This document shows, piece by piece, positions 6,299 through 12,159 of a DNA stretch of 35,649 nt. This DNA comes from Sciscionella sediminilitoris (GTDB lineage: Bacteria > Actinomycetota > Actinomycetes > Mycobacteriales > Pseudonocardiaceae): assembly GCF_000737195.2 (NCBI RefSeq), contig NZ_JALM01000121.1, forward strand, positions 1 to 35,649, given 5' to 3'. Position 1 is the stretch's first letter, and each line of letters opens with the position of its first letter. A program made the position numbers and the translations under genes. The notes below the pieces were generated by a model, which was given only the letters and a program-made list of their open reading frames with translations, was not told the DNA's origin and did no database searches.

Positions 6299-7064
6299 GC
6301 CGCGCTCTCCCCGCCCGGGTGGATCGGCGCGCCGATCAGCTCACCGTTGTTCTTCTGCCACCGGGCACCGACCGCGATGTGCAGGAACTTGCCGAACTGC
6401 TCCTCGCTGGCCTCGATCGGCACCACGTCATAGTCGTCGGCGCGCACCCAGATCCCGATAGCGCTCGTGATCCCCAGACTCTCCAAGGGCTGCTCGCGGC
6501 GTTCCCGGTCCAGGTAGAACTCGGCATACCGATACGCGGCCAGCTGCAGCGCGGTCTCGGGCCAGATCCCCGACCGCGAGGTCTTGATATCCGCAATCAC
6601 CCGCTGACCGTCCGGCAGATCGAACACCGCATCGAACGTGCCGCAATACGACCACTTCCGCGATGCCACCGGGGTCTCGAGCAGCACCGGTTGCGGCGCC
6701 CACTCATCCAGGAACCGCACATACGACTCCACATGCCCGGCCGTTCCTCGGGCACCTCGATCTCGACACCCGCGGCCAAGGCCTCGGCGAGCTTGTGCAC
6801 CTCTGTGCCCCGCCGCGCCGCCGCGTCCCGATCCGAATACGGCGACTGCTTCAGCGCGGACACGATCGCCTCGCGTCCCATTCCGCGCATCGCGTACACC
6901 TCGTCGAGGTGATCGGCCACGTACTCGGCCACGGTGCGGATTCCCCAACTCTCCAAGGGCTTCTTCCGCAACCCGTCACCGATCAACGTGGTCACACCAT
7001 CCGCCTTACGACCATCAAGCTTGTACCAATGCCCACGACCGGTATTGATCCGCTGCAGCGTCAC
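6295..7064 (-). pseudogene. Phage exonuclease (PD-(D/E)XK, RecB/Cas4-like) split by a -1 frameshift
   Basis: Two frames together encode one protein of about 256 residues. The N-terminal part (7064 to about 6740; GTG overlapping the previous TGA) reads 'TLQRINTGRGHWYKLDG', 'GVTTLIGDGLRKKPLESWG', 'RGTEVHKLAEAL'. Near 6735-6742 the reading frame must shift by -1, after which it reads 'GHVESYVRFLDEW', 'YCGTFDAVFDLPDGQRVIAD', 'IKTSRSG', 'ALQLAAYRYAEFYLD'. D in GTFDAVF and D-x-K in ADIKTS are the nuclease metal-binding residues. Restoring one G to the GGG run at the junction gives a seamless product. This is a mutation or a sequencing error; no classical slippery heptamer is present. It is the natural partner of RecT. 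Confidence 0.8.
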
Positions 7065-7504
7065 GCCACACCATCCGAAGCCAACAGCGGCGCGCACCGC
7101 CACTCGTAGCGATCCACTGTCTTCGTCAGCTCAATCCGTGGCACCTTCGCCAACGCCTTCGGATCCGGCACCATCTCGGTGACGGTCTCTTCGCCGACCT
7201 TGACCCGCTCGCACACCTCGGAGCGTTTGCCCAGGGCCTTGAACTTCATGCCGTGCCACGACACCGCCACGTTGAACATGTCCCCGCGAACGTCCTTCGC
7301 CACCGTCGCCCCGTGCTTAAGCGCCGCACGCGCGATCGCCGCAAGTTCCTTCGCCGAACGCGAACACCAGATGTCAAGCCCATAGGTCTGGTCCAGGTAC
7401 GCCACCCGAATCTCGGGATGCTCCTCGATCATGTCCGCCAACGCCCGCAACGCGTTCGCCTTACGTCTCGCAATGTCCACAGCGGACTCGTCAACAACAG
7501 CCAT
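7061..7504 (-). CDS. Hypothetical actinophage protein (147 aa)
   Basis: The sequence holds a helical N-terminus ('IARRKANALRALADMIEEHP'), a middle with 'WCSRSAKELAAIARAALKHG', and a C-terminal beta-rich part 'MFNVAVSWHGMKFKALGKRS'. I do not recognise a named domain, but proteins of this kind are common beside actinophage RecT/exonuclease genes. The start is placed at ATG 7504 because AAGGAG lies 8 nt upstream; a GTG two codons earlier overlaps the previous stop but sits too close to that Shine-Dalgarno. The stop overlaps the exonuclease GTG (GTGA), so it is coupled to the recombination module and may assist it. Confidence 0.75.
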   Translation of the reverse strand: MAVVDESAVDIARRKANALRALADMIEEHPEIRVAYLDQTYGLDIWCSRSAKELAAIARAALKHGATVAKDVRGDMFNVAVSWHGMKFKALGKRSEVCERVKVGEETVTEMVPDPKALAKVPRIELTKTVDRYEWRCAPLLASDGVA

Positions 7505-7506
7505 CG

Positions 7507-7737
7507 TCACCGCTCCTTGTTCATTCGTTCAGTAATCGCCCACAGGGCATTGAGATCGCGGCTCCGCACCGCGGACAAGTACATCGGGCTCCGCAGCCGC
7601 ATCGCGGCATGCCGCGGACAGAACTCAGCGTTCCCGATACGCCACGCCGCCACCTCCCGGCAGCGCTTGTGATCACAGCGCTCGCCCAGCGCCATGGACG
7701 CGGCCGAATGGACCTCGCAGATCGAGTAGTCAGGCAT
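7507..7737 (-). CDS. Small Cys/His-rich phage protein (76 aa)
   Basis: MPDYSICEVHSAASMALG is followed by 'RCDHKRCREVAAW' and 'NAEFCPRHAAMRL'. C-x-x-H, C-x4-C and C-x2-H pairs suggest one or two zinc sites. Function unknown. The ATG at 7737 lies 2 bp after the stop of the upstream membrane-protein gene. A longer frame starting at 7800 would overlap that gene and is rejected. The Shine-Dalgarno is weak, so coupling with the upstream gene is likely. The 3' end carries the AAGGAG that serves the next gene. Confidence 0.6.
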   Translation of the reverse strand: MPDYSICEVHSAASMALGERCDHKRCREVAAWRIGNAEFCPRHAAMRLRSPMYLSAVRSRDLNALWAITERMNKER

Positions 7738-7739
7738 TT

Positions 7740-8018
7740 CTACGTCGCCCCCAGCAGCAACCAGGCGATACCGACGCCGATCAGCACCAGCGCCGAACAC
7801 ACGGCGAGCGCGACACGAACCGCATGCCCGCGATTCCGATGCGGCACTGTTTCATCTGCAAGCGCCATGAGCTGTTGCCGCAAACGAAGCTCGGCGTCGG
7901 AAACCATCATCGGTGTGTGCTGTTCTTCCAGCCAGCGAAGAACCACGATCAGGTCGCAACGCTCGACGCTGACCTGATCATCAAGCGGCACAAGGACTTC
8001 GCTCCACTCGTTCATCAT
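7740..8018 (-). CDS. Small tail-anchored membrane protein (92 aa)
   Basis: The ATG at 8018 overlaps the TGA of the previous gene (ATGA). The N-terminal 60 residues are soluble and acidic ('MMNEWSEVLVPLDDQVSVER', 'WLEEQHTPMMVSDAELRLRQ'). A single hydrophobic helix (about residues 69-89, 'VRVALAVCSALVLIGVGIAW') ends almost at the C-terminus, which predicts a tail-anchored inner-membrane protein facing the cytoplasm. No family is recognised. Small membrane proteins in early lysogeny regions can mediate superinfection exclusion; that is only a possibility here. Confidence 0.65.
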   Translation of the reverse strand: MMNEWSEVLVPLDDQVSVERCDLIVVLRWLEEQHTPMMVSDAELRLRQQLMALADETVPHRNRGHAVRVALAVCSALVLIGVGIAWLLLGAT

Positions 8019-8326
8019 CCGTTCCGCCCTTCGGCCCACGTGCACGAGGCGCAGCCCCGGTCACCCGAGAGCTGATCGCGCCACAGCTCGGCGGACCCGC
8101 ACTCCGGACACGTCCCGGTGATCGACTCGACCGGCACCACATCGGGGCCGGGTTCCTCGATCGGCGACTGCATCGAGATTCCCCAGAACCCCTGATTCCA
8201 ACGGGCCTGCAGGCGCTCGTCGTCGTACGGGTTGATCGGCTCGTCGTACTCAGCAGCCCATTCGTCGCCCTGGTTCCAGGCGCGCATCTCATCGGTGGGA
8301 ATGCGCAGCTCGGAGATGTCGGCCAT
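8015..8326 (-). CDS. Phage zinc-ribbon protein (103 aa)
   Basis: MADISELRIPTDEMRAWN begins an acidic, Trp-rich N-terminal half. The C-terminal 35 residues form a zinc ribbon: 'TCPECGSAELWRD' and 'GCASCTWAEG' (CxxC ... CxxC), close to the ribbon seen in many actinophage small proteins. ATG 8326 overlaps the upstream TGA (TGATG); a longer frame reaching 8572 is a shadow through two smaller genes. Probably a nucleic-acid or protein-binding accessory factor. No catalytic motif. Confidence 0.65.
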   Translation of the reverse strand: MADISELRIPTDEMRAWNQGDEWAAEYDEPINPYDDERLQARWNQGFWGISMQSPIEEPGPDVVPVESITGTCPECGSAELWRDQLSGDRGCASCTWAEGRNG

Positions 8327-8502
8327 CACGGCTGCACCCCCAGGTACCGCTCGCCGATCTGAATGTTGTGGATCGCGCCGCACAGCAGGGAAATCACCTG
8401 CGTCGTCAGCTCGGCTGGTTTCCCATCGAGCACATCGGAGATCAGCCTTGCGGCCTCGTCCAGATGCGCCTTGTCGCGCTCGTCGAAGTGATGCTCGGGC
8501 AC
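8326..8502 (-). CDS. Very small phage protein (58 aa)
   Basis: Reading from GTG 8502 to TGA 8326 gives an all-helical acidic peptide that begins VPEHHFDERDKAHLDEAARL and continues with 'ISDVLDGKPAELTTQVISLL'. It starts 2 bp after the TAG of the preceding gene, and its TGA overlaps the next ATG (TGATG). This tight packing and the helical pattern support a real gene despite its length. No family recognised. Confidence 0.6.
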   Translation of the reverse strand: MPEHHFDERDKAHLDEAARLISDVLDGKPAELTTQVISLLCGAIHNIQIGERYLGVQP

Positions 8503-8504
8503 CG

Positions 8505-8645
8505 CTACTCGCCTCGACTGTGTCTCGCGCCCACCTGAGTAACCACGGCGGAACCGTTGCGGGAAAGGACATCCAGCACCATCCAGCCAGCGACTCGGCG
8601 AATGAACGTCGGCCGATGCTTGCCCTTATACTTCTTGGTGTTCAC
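8505..8645 (-). CDS. Very small basic phage protein (46 aa)
   Basis: GTG 8645 follows AAGGAG at 6 nt, a strong initiation site. The product is short and basic: VNTKKYKGKHRPTFIRRVAG, then WMVLDVLSRNGSAVVTQVGA. The N-terminal Lys/Arg cluster followed by a hydrophobic stretch suggests nucleic-acid or membrane contact. It lies between the excisionase-like gene (69 bp upstream) and the 58-aa gene (2 bp downstream). The 68-bp gap upstream of the GTG shows no other gene. Confidence 0.6.
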   Translation of the reverse strand: MNTKKYKGKHRPTFIRRVAGWMVLDVLSRNGSAVVTQVGARHSRGE

Positions 8646-8713
8646 GGGAATCTCCTTGTTCCGTTTCCTGTGGATAGCGGTCCCGGTGTTGCACCACCGG
8701 GGCCGCGCTGAAT

Positions 8714-8935
8714 TCACGCCGTGCGACGGCGGAGCTGTCGGACGTTGGAGCCGCAGCATGCGGCGCGGCTGTCGCCGCCCTTGATCCATGCTTCGACCGC
8801 GCATCGCTCGATACGCCAGCGCCCCTTGAACTTGCGTTGGTGGCCATGGAGCTCACCGGCTTCGAGTGCCTTGTGGACGGTGGTGAGGTGGAAGCCGTAT
8901 TCGGCAACAACCTGCGCGGGCGTCATCGTGTCCAT
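8714..8935 (-). CDS. Excisionase-like MerR-type helix-turn-helix protein
   Basis: Seventy-three residues; 'MTPAQVVAEYGFHLTTVHKA' followed by 'LEAGELHGHQRKFKGRWRIE' and 'AVEAWIKGG' is the winged HTH_17 fold used by phage excisionases and small DNA-binding regulators. Excisionases bend attachment-site DNA so the integrase runs in the excision direction. Position supports this: it is the second gene of the early operon, just after the Cro-like gene, and the same element encodes a tyrosine integrase. The start overlaps the Cro-like stop (TGATG). It could alternatively be a plain transcription factor. Confidence 0.75.
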   Translation of the reverse strand: MDTMTPAQVVAEYGFHLTTVHKALEAGELHGHQRKFKGRWRIERCAVEAWIKGGDSRAACCGSNVRQLRRRTA

Positions 8936-9267
8936 CAGGCTGCCGCCTCGTTGTGCCGCTTCGGGCCGGTTTTCTTGCCATCGTGGTCTTGACGCCGTGG
9001 CGGCCCCTTTGGGGTCACGGGCTGATTCGGCGAGTCCGAAGGCTTTTCGCCCCGCGCGAGAAGATCCTCGATCAGGATCCGGGCGCGGCCAGGGGGGTTG
9101 AGTGCTTCAAGGAGGCGGTAGGCACGGCGGAGGTTGATCGGGTCCCGTCCGGCGACAGCGTTGCGGAGCGTTCCGTAGGGGATATCGGCGCGCTTCGAAA
9201 GCTCTTCGGTGGACAGTCCCAGCTCAGCTACGCGGTGCTTGGTCCGCAGACTGTCTAGCTTCAGCAT
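8935..9267 (-). CDS. Cro-like XRE-family regulator, first gene of the early operon
   Basis: ATG 9267 begins MLKLDSLRTKHRVAELGLST; residues 5-60 form an XRE helix-turn-helix ('STEELSKRADIPYGTLRNAV', 'LRRAYRLLEAL'). The C-terminal 40 residues are basic and Pro/Lys-rich without a domain. It has no Shine-Dalgarno; a TTGACT-N17-CATTGT promoter ends 7 nt before the ATG, giving a leaderless transcript. It faces the CI-like gene across a region dense in TGCA/TGCG half-sites and leads the operon of excision and recombination genes. That layout is why I call it Cro-like rather than the lysogenic repressor. Earlier ATG starts upstream would overlap the promoter. Confidence 0.78.
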   Translation of the reverse strand: MLKLDSLRTKHRVAELGLSTEELSKRADIPYGTLRNAVAGRDPINLRRAYRLLEALNPPGRARILIEDLLARGEKPSDSPNQPVTPKGPPRRQDHDGKKTGPKRHNEAAA

Positions 9268-9274
9268 GACCACG

Positions 9275-9303
9275 ACAATGCACTGTTCTGCATCGATAGT
9301 CAA
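9275..9303 (-). promoter_or_regulatory. Early-operon promoter (leaderless) with an embedded operator
   Basis: On the minus strand TTGACT (9303-9298), a 17-bp spacer, then CATTGT (9280-9275), 7 nt before ATG 9267. TGCACTGTTCTGCA (9279-9292, plus strand) lies in the spacer and touches the -10 box, so a bound repressor would block RNA polymerase. Confidence 0.65.
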
Positions 9304-9480
9304 GCAAAATCGTGCAATTTAGTGTCGATGACCTTGCAATACTGCGTTTCTATGCATTACTCTGCAATGTATGCAGCAGCAGAGTTACCGAGCACGAGCG
9401 AAGTACTGGCGCCAAAGCGGCAGGACACGCGGTACCCAGCAGGTAGCGTTCTGCCGTACTCTGCGGCACTCTGCATGCGT
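9279..9480. promoter_or_regulatory. Prophage switch region: phased array of TGCA/TGCG half-sites
   Basis: TGC half-sites begin at 9279, 9289, 9313, 9335, 9343, 9353, 9363, 9372, 9452, 9462 and 9472; most neighbours are 8-10 bp apart, one helical turn. Pairs have the form TGCR-N6-TGCA: TGCACTGTTCTGCA (9279), TGCGTTTCTATGCA (9343), TGCATTACTCTGCA (9353), TGCGGCACTCTGCA (9462). Related but looser is TGCCGTACTCTGCG (9452). One pair covers the Cro-like promoter, a second group lies between the genes, and a third touches the CI-like start. The two XRE proteins flanking it are the obvious binders. Confidence 0.6.
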
Positions 9481-9970
9481 GGCTACACGACGACTACGCA
9501 CGGCCGACTACTCGGCGGAAGCTCGCGCCCGTCTCGGCGAAGCGGTGACGAATCAGCGCGAAGCTGACGGGTACAAGTTCCGACCCGCGTTCGCCCGGGT
9601 CGCCGGGGTCAGTCTGCGCAGCCTGGCTGCCGTCGAACAGGGCGAGGCTGGCGTGGGAGCGACCAACCTCCGGGCAATCGGGCGGGCGTTGTCAACATGG
9701 GATGAGTCGACCGCTCAGGTGGTCCTCGATGGCGGGCCAATTCCAGCGACAGCAGTCGCAACTACCCCCGCCGTCGAGCATGACGAAATGGAGCCGCAGG
9801 ATGAGTATGAACAGATGATCGTCGACAGCTCGCTATCCAAACGGGAGAAACGGAAGCTGTTGCGCGGATATCGGGATGCGTTGCAGGAAGAACGCAGAAT
9901 GTTACGGGGTGTCGATCATCGTCACCCGAATAGCCCAACAGTTGATAACGATATGAATTCAGAGCATTAG
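9479..9970 (+). CDS. CI-like XRE-family repressor
   Basis: From GTG 9479 the 163-residue product has an XRE-like helix-turn-helix: 'DYSAEARARLGEAVTNQRE', 'FRPAFARVAGVSLRSLAAVE', 'ATNLRAIGRALS' (residues about 11-76). A linker follows, then a charged helical C-terminus 'SLSKREKRKLLRGYRDALQE' that could mediate dimerisation. No LexA-type peptidase Ser/Lys pair is evident, so RecA-triggered self-cleavage is not predicted. An in-frame ATG at 9371 would add 36 residues of non-protein-like sequence; I prefer 9479 because homologous proteins start shortly before the first helix. It lies upstream of the membrane protein and integrase on the plus strand. Confidence 0.7.
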   Translation: MATRRLRTADYSAEARARLGEAVTNQREADGYKFRPAFARVAGVSLRSLAAVEQGEAGVGATNLRAIGRALSTWDESTAQVVLDGGPIPATAVATTPAVEHDEMEPQDEYEQMIVDSSLSKREKRKLLRGYRDALQEERRMLRGVDHRHPNSPTVDNDMNSEH

Positions 9971-10023
9971 AATTCTCCTGGGGAACGTTGAAATGATCAT
10001 GTCACTGCATGTAAGCATCGCTG

Positions 10024-10875
10024 GTGTTCATAGGTCTAATCATCACTGCTGTTGCCCTGCTCATCGGCGGTGCTGCAGCATTCATGCTCGCGCTCCTGCA
10101 TCAACGGAGACGTGATCGACAGCGGATTCATCACACGCTCGGTGACCGATTTGTGTGGTTAGGTGCGTACGCTGAAGCTGAGCGCGCTGTGTCACCAGAC
10201 GTGGAACCGAGGCAACGTAAGAACCGACACCGTCCGAATCCGCCCGCCATTCTTTTTAGTTCCGCTTCGCTAACCGCGGTACTTCTCGTGGTCGCGGCAT
10301 TTCACTCAGGAAATTCGACGCCTCCCGCCGGTGATCATTCCGTCACGCCGCCGCCGACATCGCTGATCCAGACCGACCGCCCTTCCGCGGAGTGGCGTCA
10401 CGAAGCACACGAGCAGGAAGTCGTGCCGCGGACGCGCCCGAACGCTGATCACGCCCGCAAGCCTGTGCTCCCTGCACGGACTCCCGCCGCACACCCACTG
10501 GTGCCAGCGCGACGACCCACTCCCACCCCGAAGCCTGAAGCCACGACCAACAACGGCGCGGCACGGCAACCGATCCCATCGCCGCAACCGACCGACTCAG
10601 GACGCGACGAACAGTCGCCCGGGCAAGACCCACCGAAGGACCCAGAACCGGCGCAACCGCAAGCAATGCCGCGGCTCTGCCTGCCGCGGCTACTGATCAC
10701 ACCGAGATTTTGCCTACACACCAAGGAGATGACTATCCATGGCTTGGACCGAGAAGCTGCCGAGTGGCCGTTACCGAGGCTTCTACCGAGACCGTCGTGG
10801 CAGCCGATTCTGGCTTCCGGATACGTACAGCCAAGAATCGGAGGCGAGACGCCGCGCGACGATCAAGGAGGATGA
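10024..10875 (+). CDS. Two-helix membrane protein with a Pro-rich tail, overlapping the integrase start
   Basis: From GTG 10024 there is a transmembrane helix at residues 3-25 ('LIITAVALLIGGAAAFMLAL'), a basic loop of about 45 residues, and a second helix at about 76-95 ('ILFSSASLTAVLLVVAAF'). A long Pro/Thr/Arg-rich tail without a domain follows. The last 46 codons overlap the integrase gene in another frame and are probably not under separate selection; the original stop may have been lost. No Shine-Dalgarno is visible. Base composition is lower in GC than the neighbours. Its place between repressor and integrase, and expression likely in the lysogen, fit a superinfection-exclusion role, which is speculation. 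No named family recognised. Confidence 0.5.
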   Translation: MFIGLIITAVALLIGGAAAFMLALLHQRRRDRQRIHHTLGDRFVWLGAYAEAERAVSPDVEPRQRKNRHRPNPPAILFSSASLTAVLLVVAAFHSGNSTPPAGDHSVTPPPTSLIQTDRPSAEWRHEAHEQEVVPRTRPNADHARKPVLPARTPAAHPLVPARRPTPTPKPEATTNNGAARQPIPSPQPTDSGRDEQSPGQDPPKDPEPAQPQAMPRLCLPRLLITPRFCLHTKEMTIHGLDREAAEWPLPRLLPRPSWQPILASGYVQPRIGGETPRDDQGG

Positions 10876-12076
10876 GGTACGAAGACGCCCGGCTGCGAAG
10901 AAGCGTGGACAGAAGATGACCTGGGGCGAGTGGTGTGACCAGTGGGAGCCCAAGCGCGACGTTGAGCCGAGCACCGCGGCGTGGGACAAGGGCAAGATCA
11001 AACGGCATATCCGGTCATATTGGGGAGAGGAACCGCTGGGGACGATCGATCGTGATGCTGTCCTTGAGTGGTGCGACGAGCTCGCGAAAACTCCGAAATT
11101 CGGCCGGGAGGGCGCCGATCCCCTGGCGCCACGGACGATTCTGAAGATCGTGCGCCTGTTCTCGGCGAGTATGCGCGCGGCCGTGGTGGAGGGCTTGATC
11201 GACTACACCCCCTGCACCGAGCTCGGCCTCGACGAAGGCGAGGATGGCGACGAGTACTTCCTCACCCACGACGAGTTCGACCGTCTGGTCTCAGTCGGCG
11301 ACGAACTGACAACCATTATCAGCCAGCTCGGTGTGGGAACCGGCCCTCGCTGGGGCGAGATCGCAGGGTTCCACCGCCGCCGTCTCGATCTCGATCACAA
11401 GAGCATCCTCATCCAGGAAGTCTTCGACCGCGCCCTCGGCGAGATCAAGCCCTACCCCAAGGGACGCCAACGCCGCGGACTCCCGATCACCGACGAGCTC
11501 GCCTCGAACCTACAAGTATGGATTGACACTCATCCCCCGATCCCCTGTCGCGCCAAACACCGGGGCAACCGGCCCTGCAACGACGCGCTGCTGTTCCCCA
11601 GCCGCGACGGCACGCCGTTGCATTACCAGAACTTCCGCCGCCGCCACTGGGACCCCGCTGTCGCGGCAGCCGGGATCGTCGGCGCCAGCCCGCACGACCT
11701 GCGCCACACCTACGCCAGCTGGCTCATCCAATCCAAGAAGGTCACCCTCGACGAGCTCGCGGTCCTGCTCGGCCACAAGGACCGCTCAACGACCCAGCGA
11801 TACGCCCACTTCGGGCAAGCCCACTGGGACGACACACGCGAAGCACTCGGACAAGACAAGGAGCTCGACGAGGAGGCCGTGCGCGTGCGGATCAACCAGT
11901 TGGCTCGTGATCACCCTGATCAATGGGCAGCGGTCGCACGAGCGCTTGACGAGCCGCCCAGCGATCACGCCAGCAATATTCATGAAAACCTTGCCACACA
12001 TTTGCCACACGTTGATCATGAGCGGGACGGTGCCAAGATCATCAAGCTGGCGGATCGGCGCAGGTCGACCAGCTGA
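10739..12076 (+). CDS. int: Tyrosine-family phage integrase
   Basis: A 445-residue site-specific recombinase. Residues 1-50 form the arm-type DNA-binding domain ('LPSGRYRGFYRDRRGSRFWL'), 60-165 the SAM-like core-binding domain, and 175-400 the catalytic domain. Catalytic residues visible are Arg204 ('TGPRWGEIAGF'), His319-x-x-Arg322 ('SPHDLRHTYASW'), His346 ('LLGHKD') and the nucleophile Tyr355 ('TTQRYAHF'). The insert with 'CRAKHRGNRPCNDALLF' (270-286) is common in actinobacterial integrases. ATG 10739 follows AAGGAG at about 10 nt. The gene ends 10 bp from tRNA-Arg, so it was reconstituted next to its own attachment site. Confidence 0.95.
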   Translation: MAWTEKLPSGRYRGFYRDRRGSRFWLPDTYSQESEARRRATIKEDEVRRRPAAKKRGQKMTWGEWCDQWEPKRDVEPSTAAWDKGKIKRHIRSYWGEEPLGTIDRDAVLEWCDELAKTPKFGREGADPLAPRTILKIVRLFSASMRAAVVEGLIDYTPCTELGLDEGEDGDEYFLTHDEFDRLVSVGDELTTIISQLGVGTGPRWGEIAGFHRRRLDLDHKSILIQEVFDRALGEIKPYPKGRQRRGLPITDELASNLQVWIDTHPPIPCRAKHRGNRPCNDALLFPSRDGTPLHYQNFRRRHWDPAVAAAGIVGASPHDLRHTYASWLIQSKKVTLDELAVLLGHKDRSTTQRYAHFGQAHWDDTREALGQDKELDEEAVRVRINQLARDHPDQWAAVARALDEPPSDHASNIHENLATHLPHVDHERDGAKIIKLADRRRSTS

Positions 12077-12130
12077 TCGGCAGGGGCGCCCTCGGTAGGA
12101 TTCGAACCTACGACACCGGCTTTAGGAGAG
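12077..12130. other. Predicted phage attachment site at the tRNA-Arg 3' half
   Basis: Tyrosine integrases of this type recombine inside a tRNA gene and restore its 3' end. The int gene abuts the 3' end of tRNA-Arg(CCT), so the crossover most likely lies between the anticodon loop and the 3' end (about 12087-12130). A second copy of part of this sequence should mark the other prophage end, outside this window; I saw none in positions 1-12,000. Confidence 0.6.
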
Positions 12131-12159
12131 CCGTGCTCTATCCCCTGAGCTACGAGGGC
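12087..12159 (-). tRNA. tRNA-Arg (anticodon CCT)
   Basis: The minus strand folds as a full cloverleaf of 73 nt. The acceptor stem pairs GCCCTCG with CGAGGGC and leaves discriminator G. The D arm is GCTCAGGGGATAGAGC, the anticodon stem CGGCT/AGCCG encloses loop CTCCTAA (anticodon CCT, reading AGG), and the T arm is GTAGGTTCGAATCCTAC. CCA is not encoded. The gene is the integration target of the prophage. Its first 10 nt overlap the end of the upstream WYL-regulator reading frame. Confidence 0.96.

Larger units (their letters stand above)
1..12130. mobile_element. Right portion of a tRNA-Arg-integrated temperate actinophage (prophage)
   Basis: The stretch holds integrase, CI-like and Cro-like regulators, excisionase, exonuclease/RecT, C5 methyltransferase, HNH, a replication-like protein, Gp37/Gp68 and RusA, in the order of an actinophage early region. 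All early genes lie on the minus strand, mostly joined by 1-11 bp overlaps. The boundary is inferred to lie inside the tRNA-Arg gene, because the integrase gene ends 10 bp before it and ordinary chromosomal genes begin on its other side. No structural (capsid, tail) or lysis genes are in the window; they would lie left of position 1, as would the second attachment site. Whether the phage is functional cannot be judged here. Confidence 0.88.

Noticed and set aside
9371-9478. N-terminal extension of the CI-like repressor from ATG 9371
   Set aside because: The added 36 residues (MQQQSYRARAKYW...) look unlike protein and sit on the operator array. I kept GTG 9479 but list the alternative promoter as a finding.
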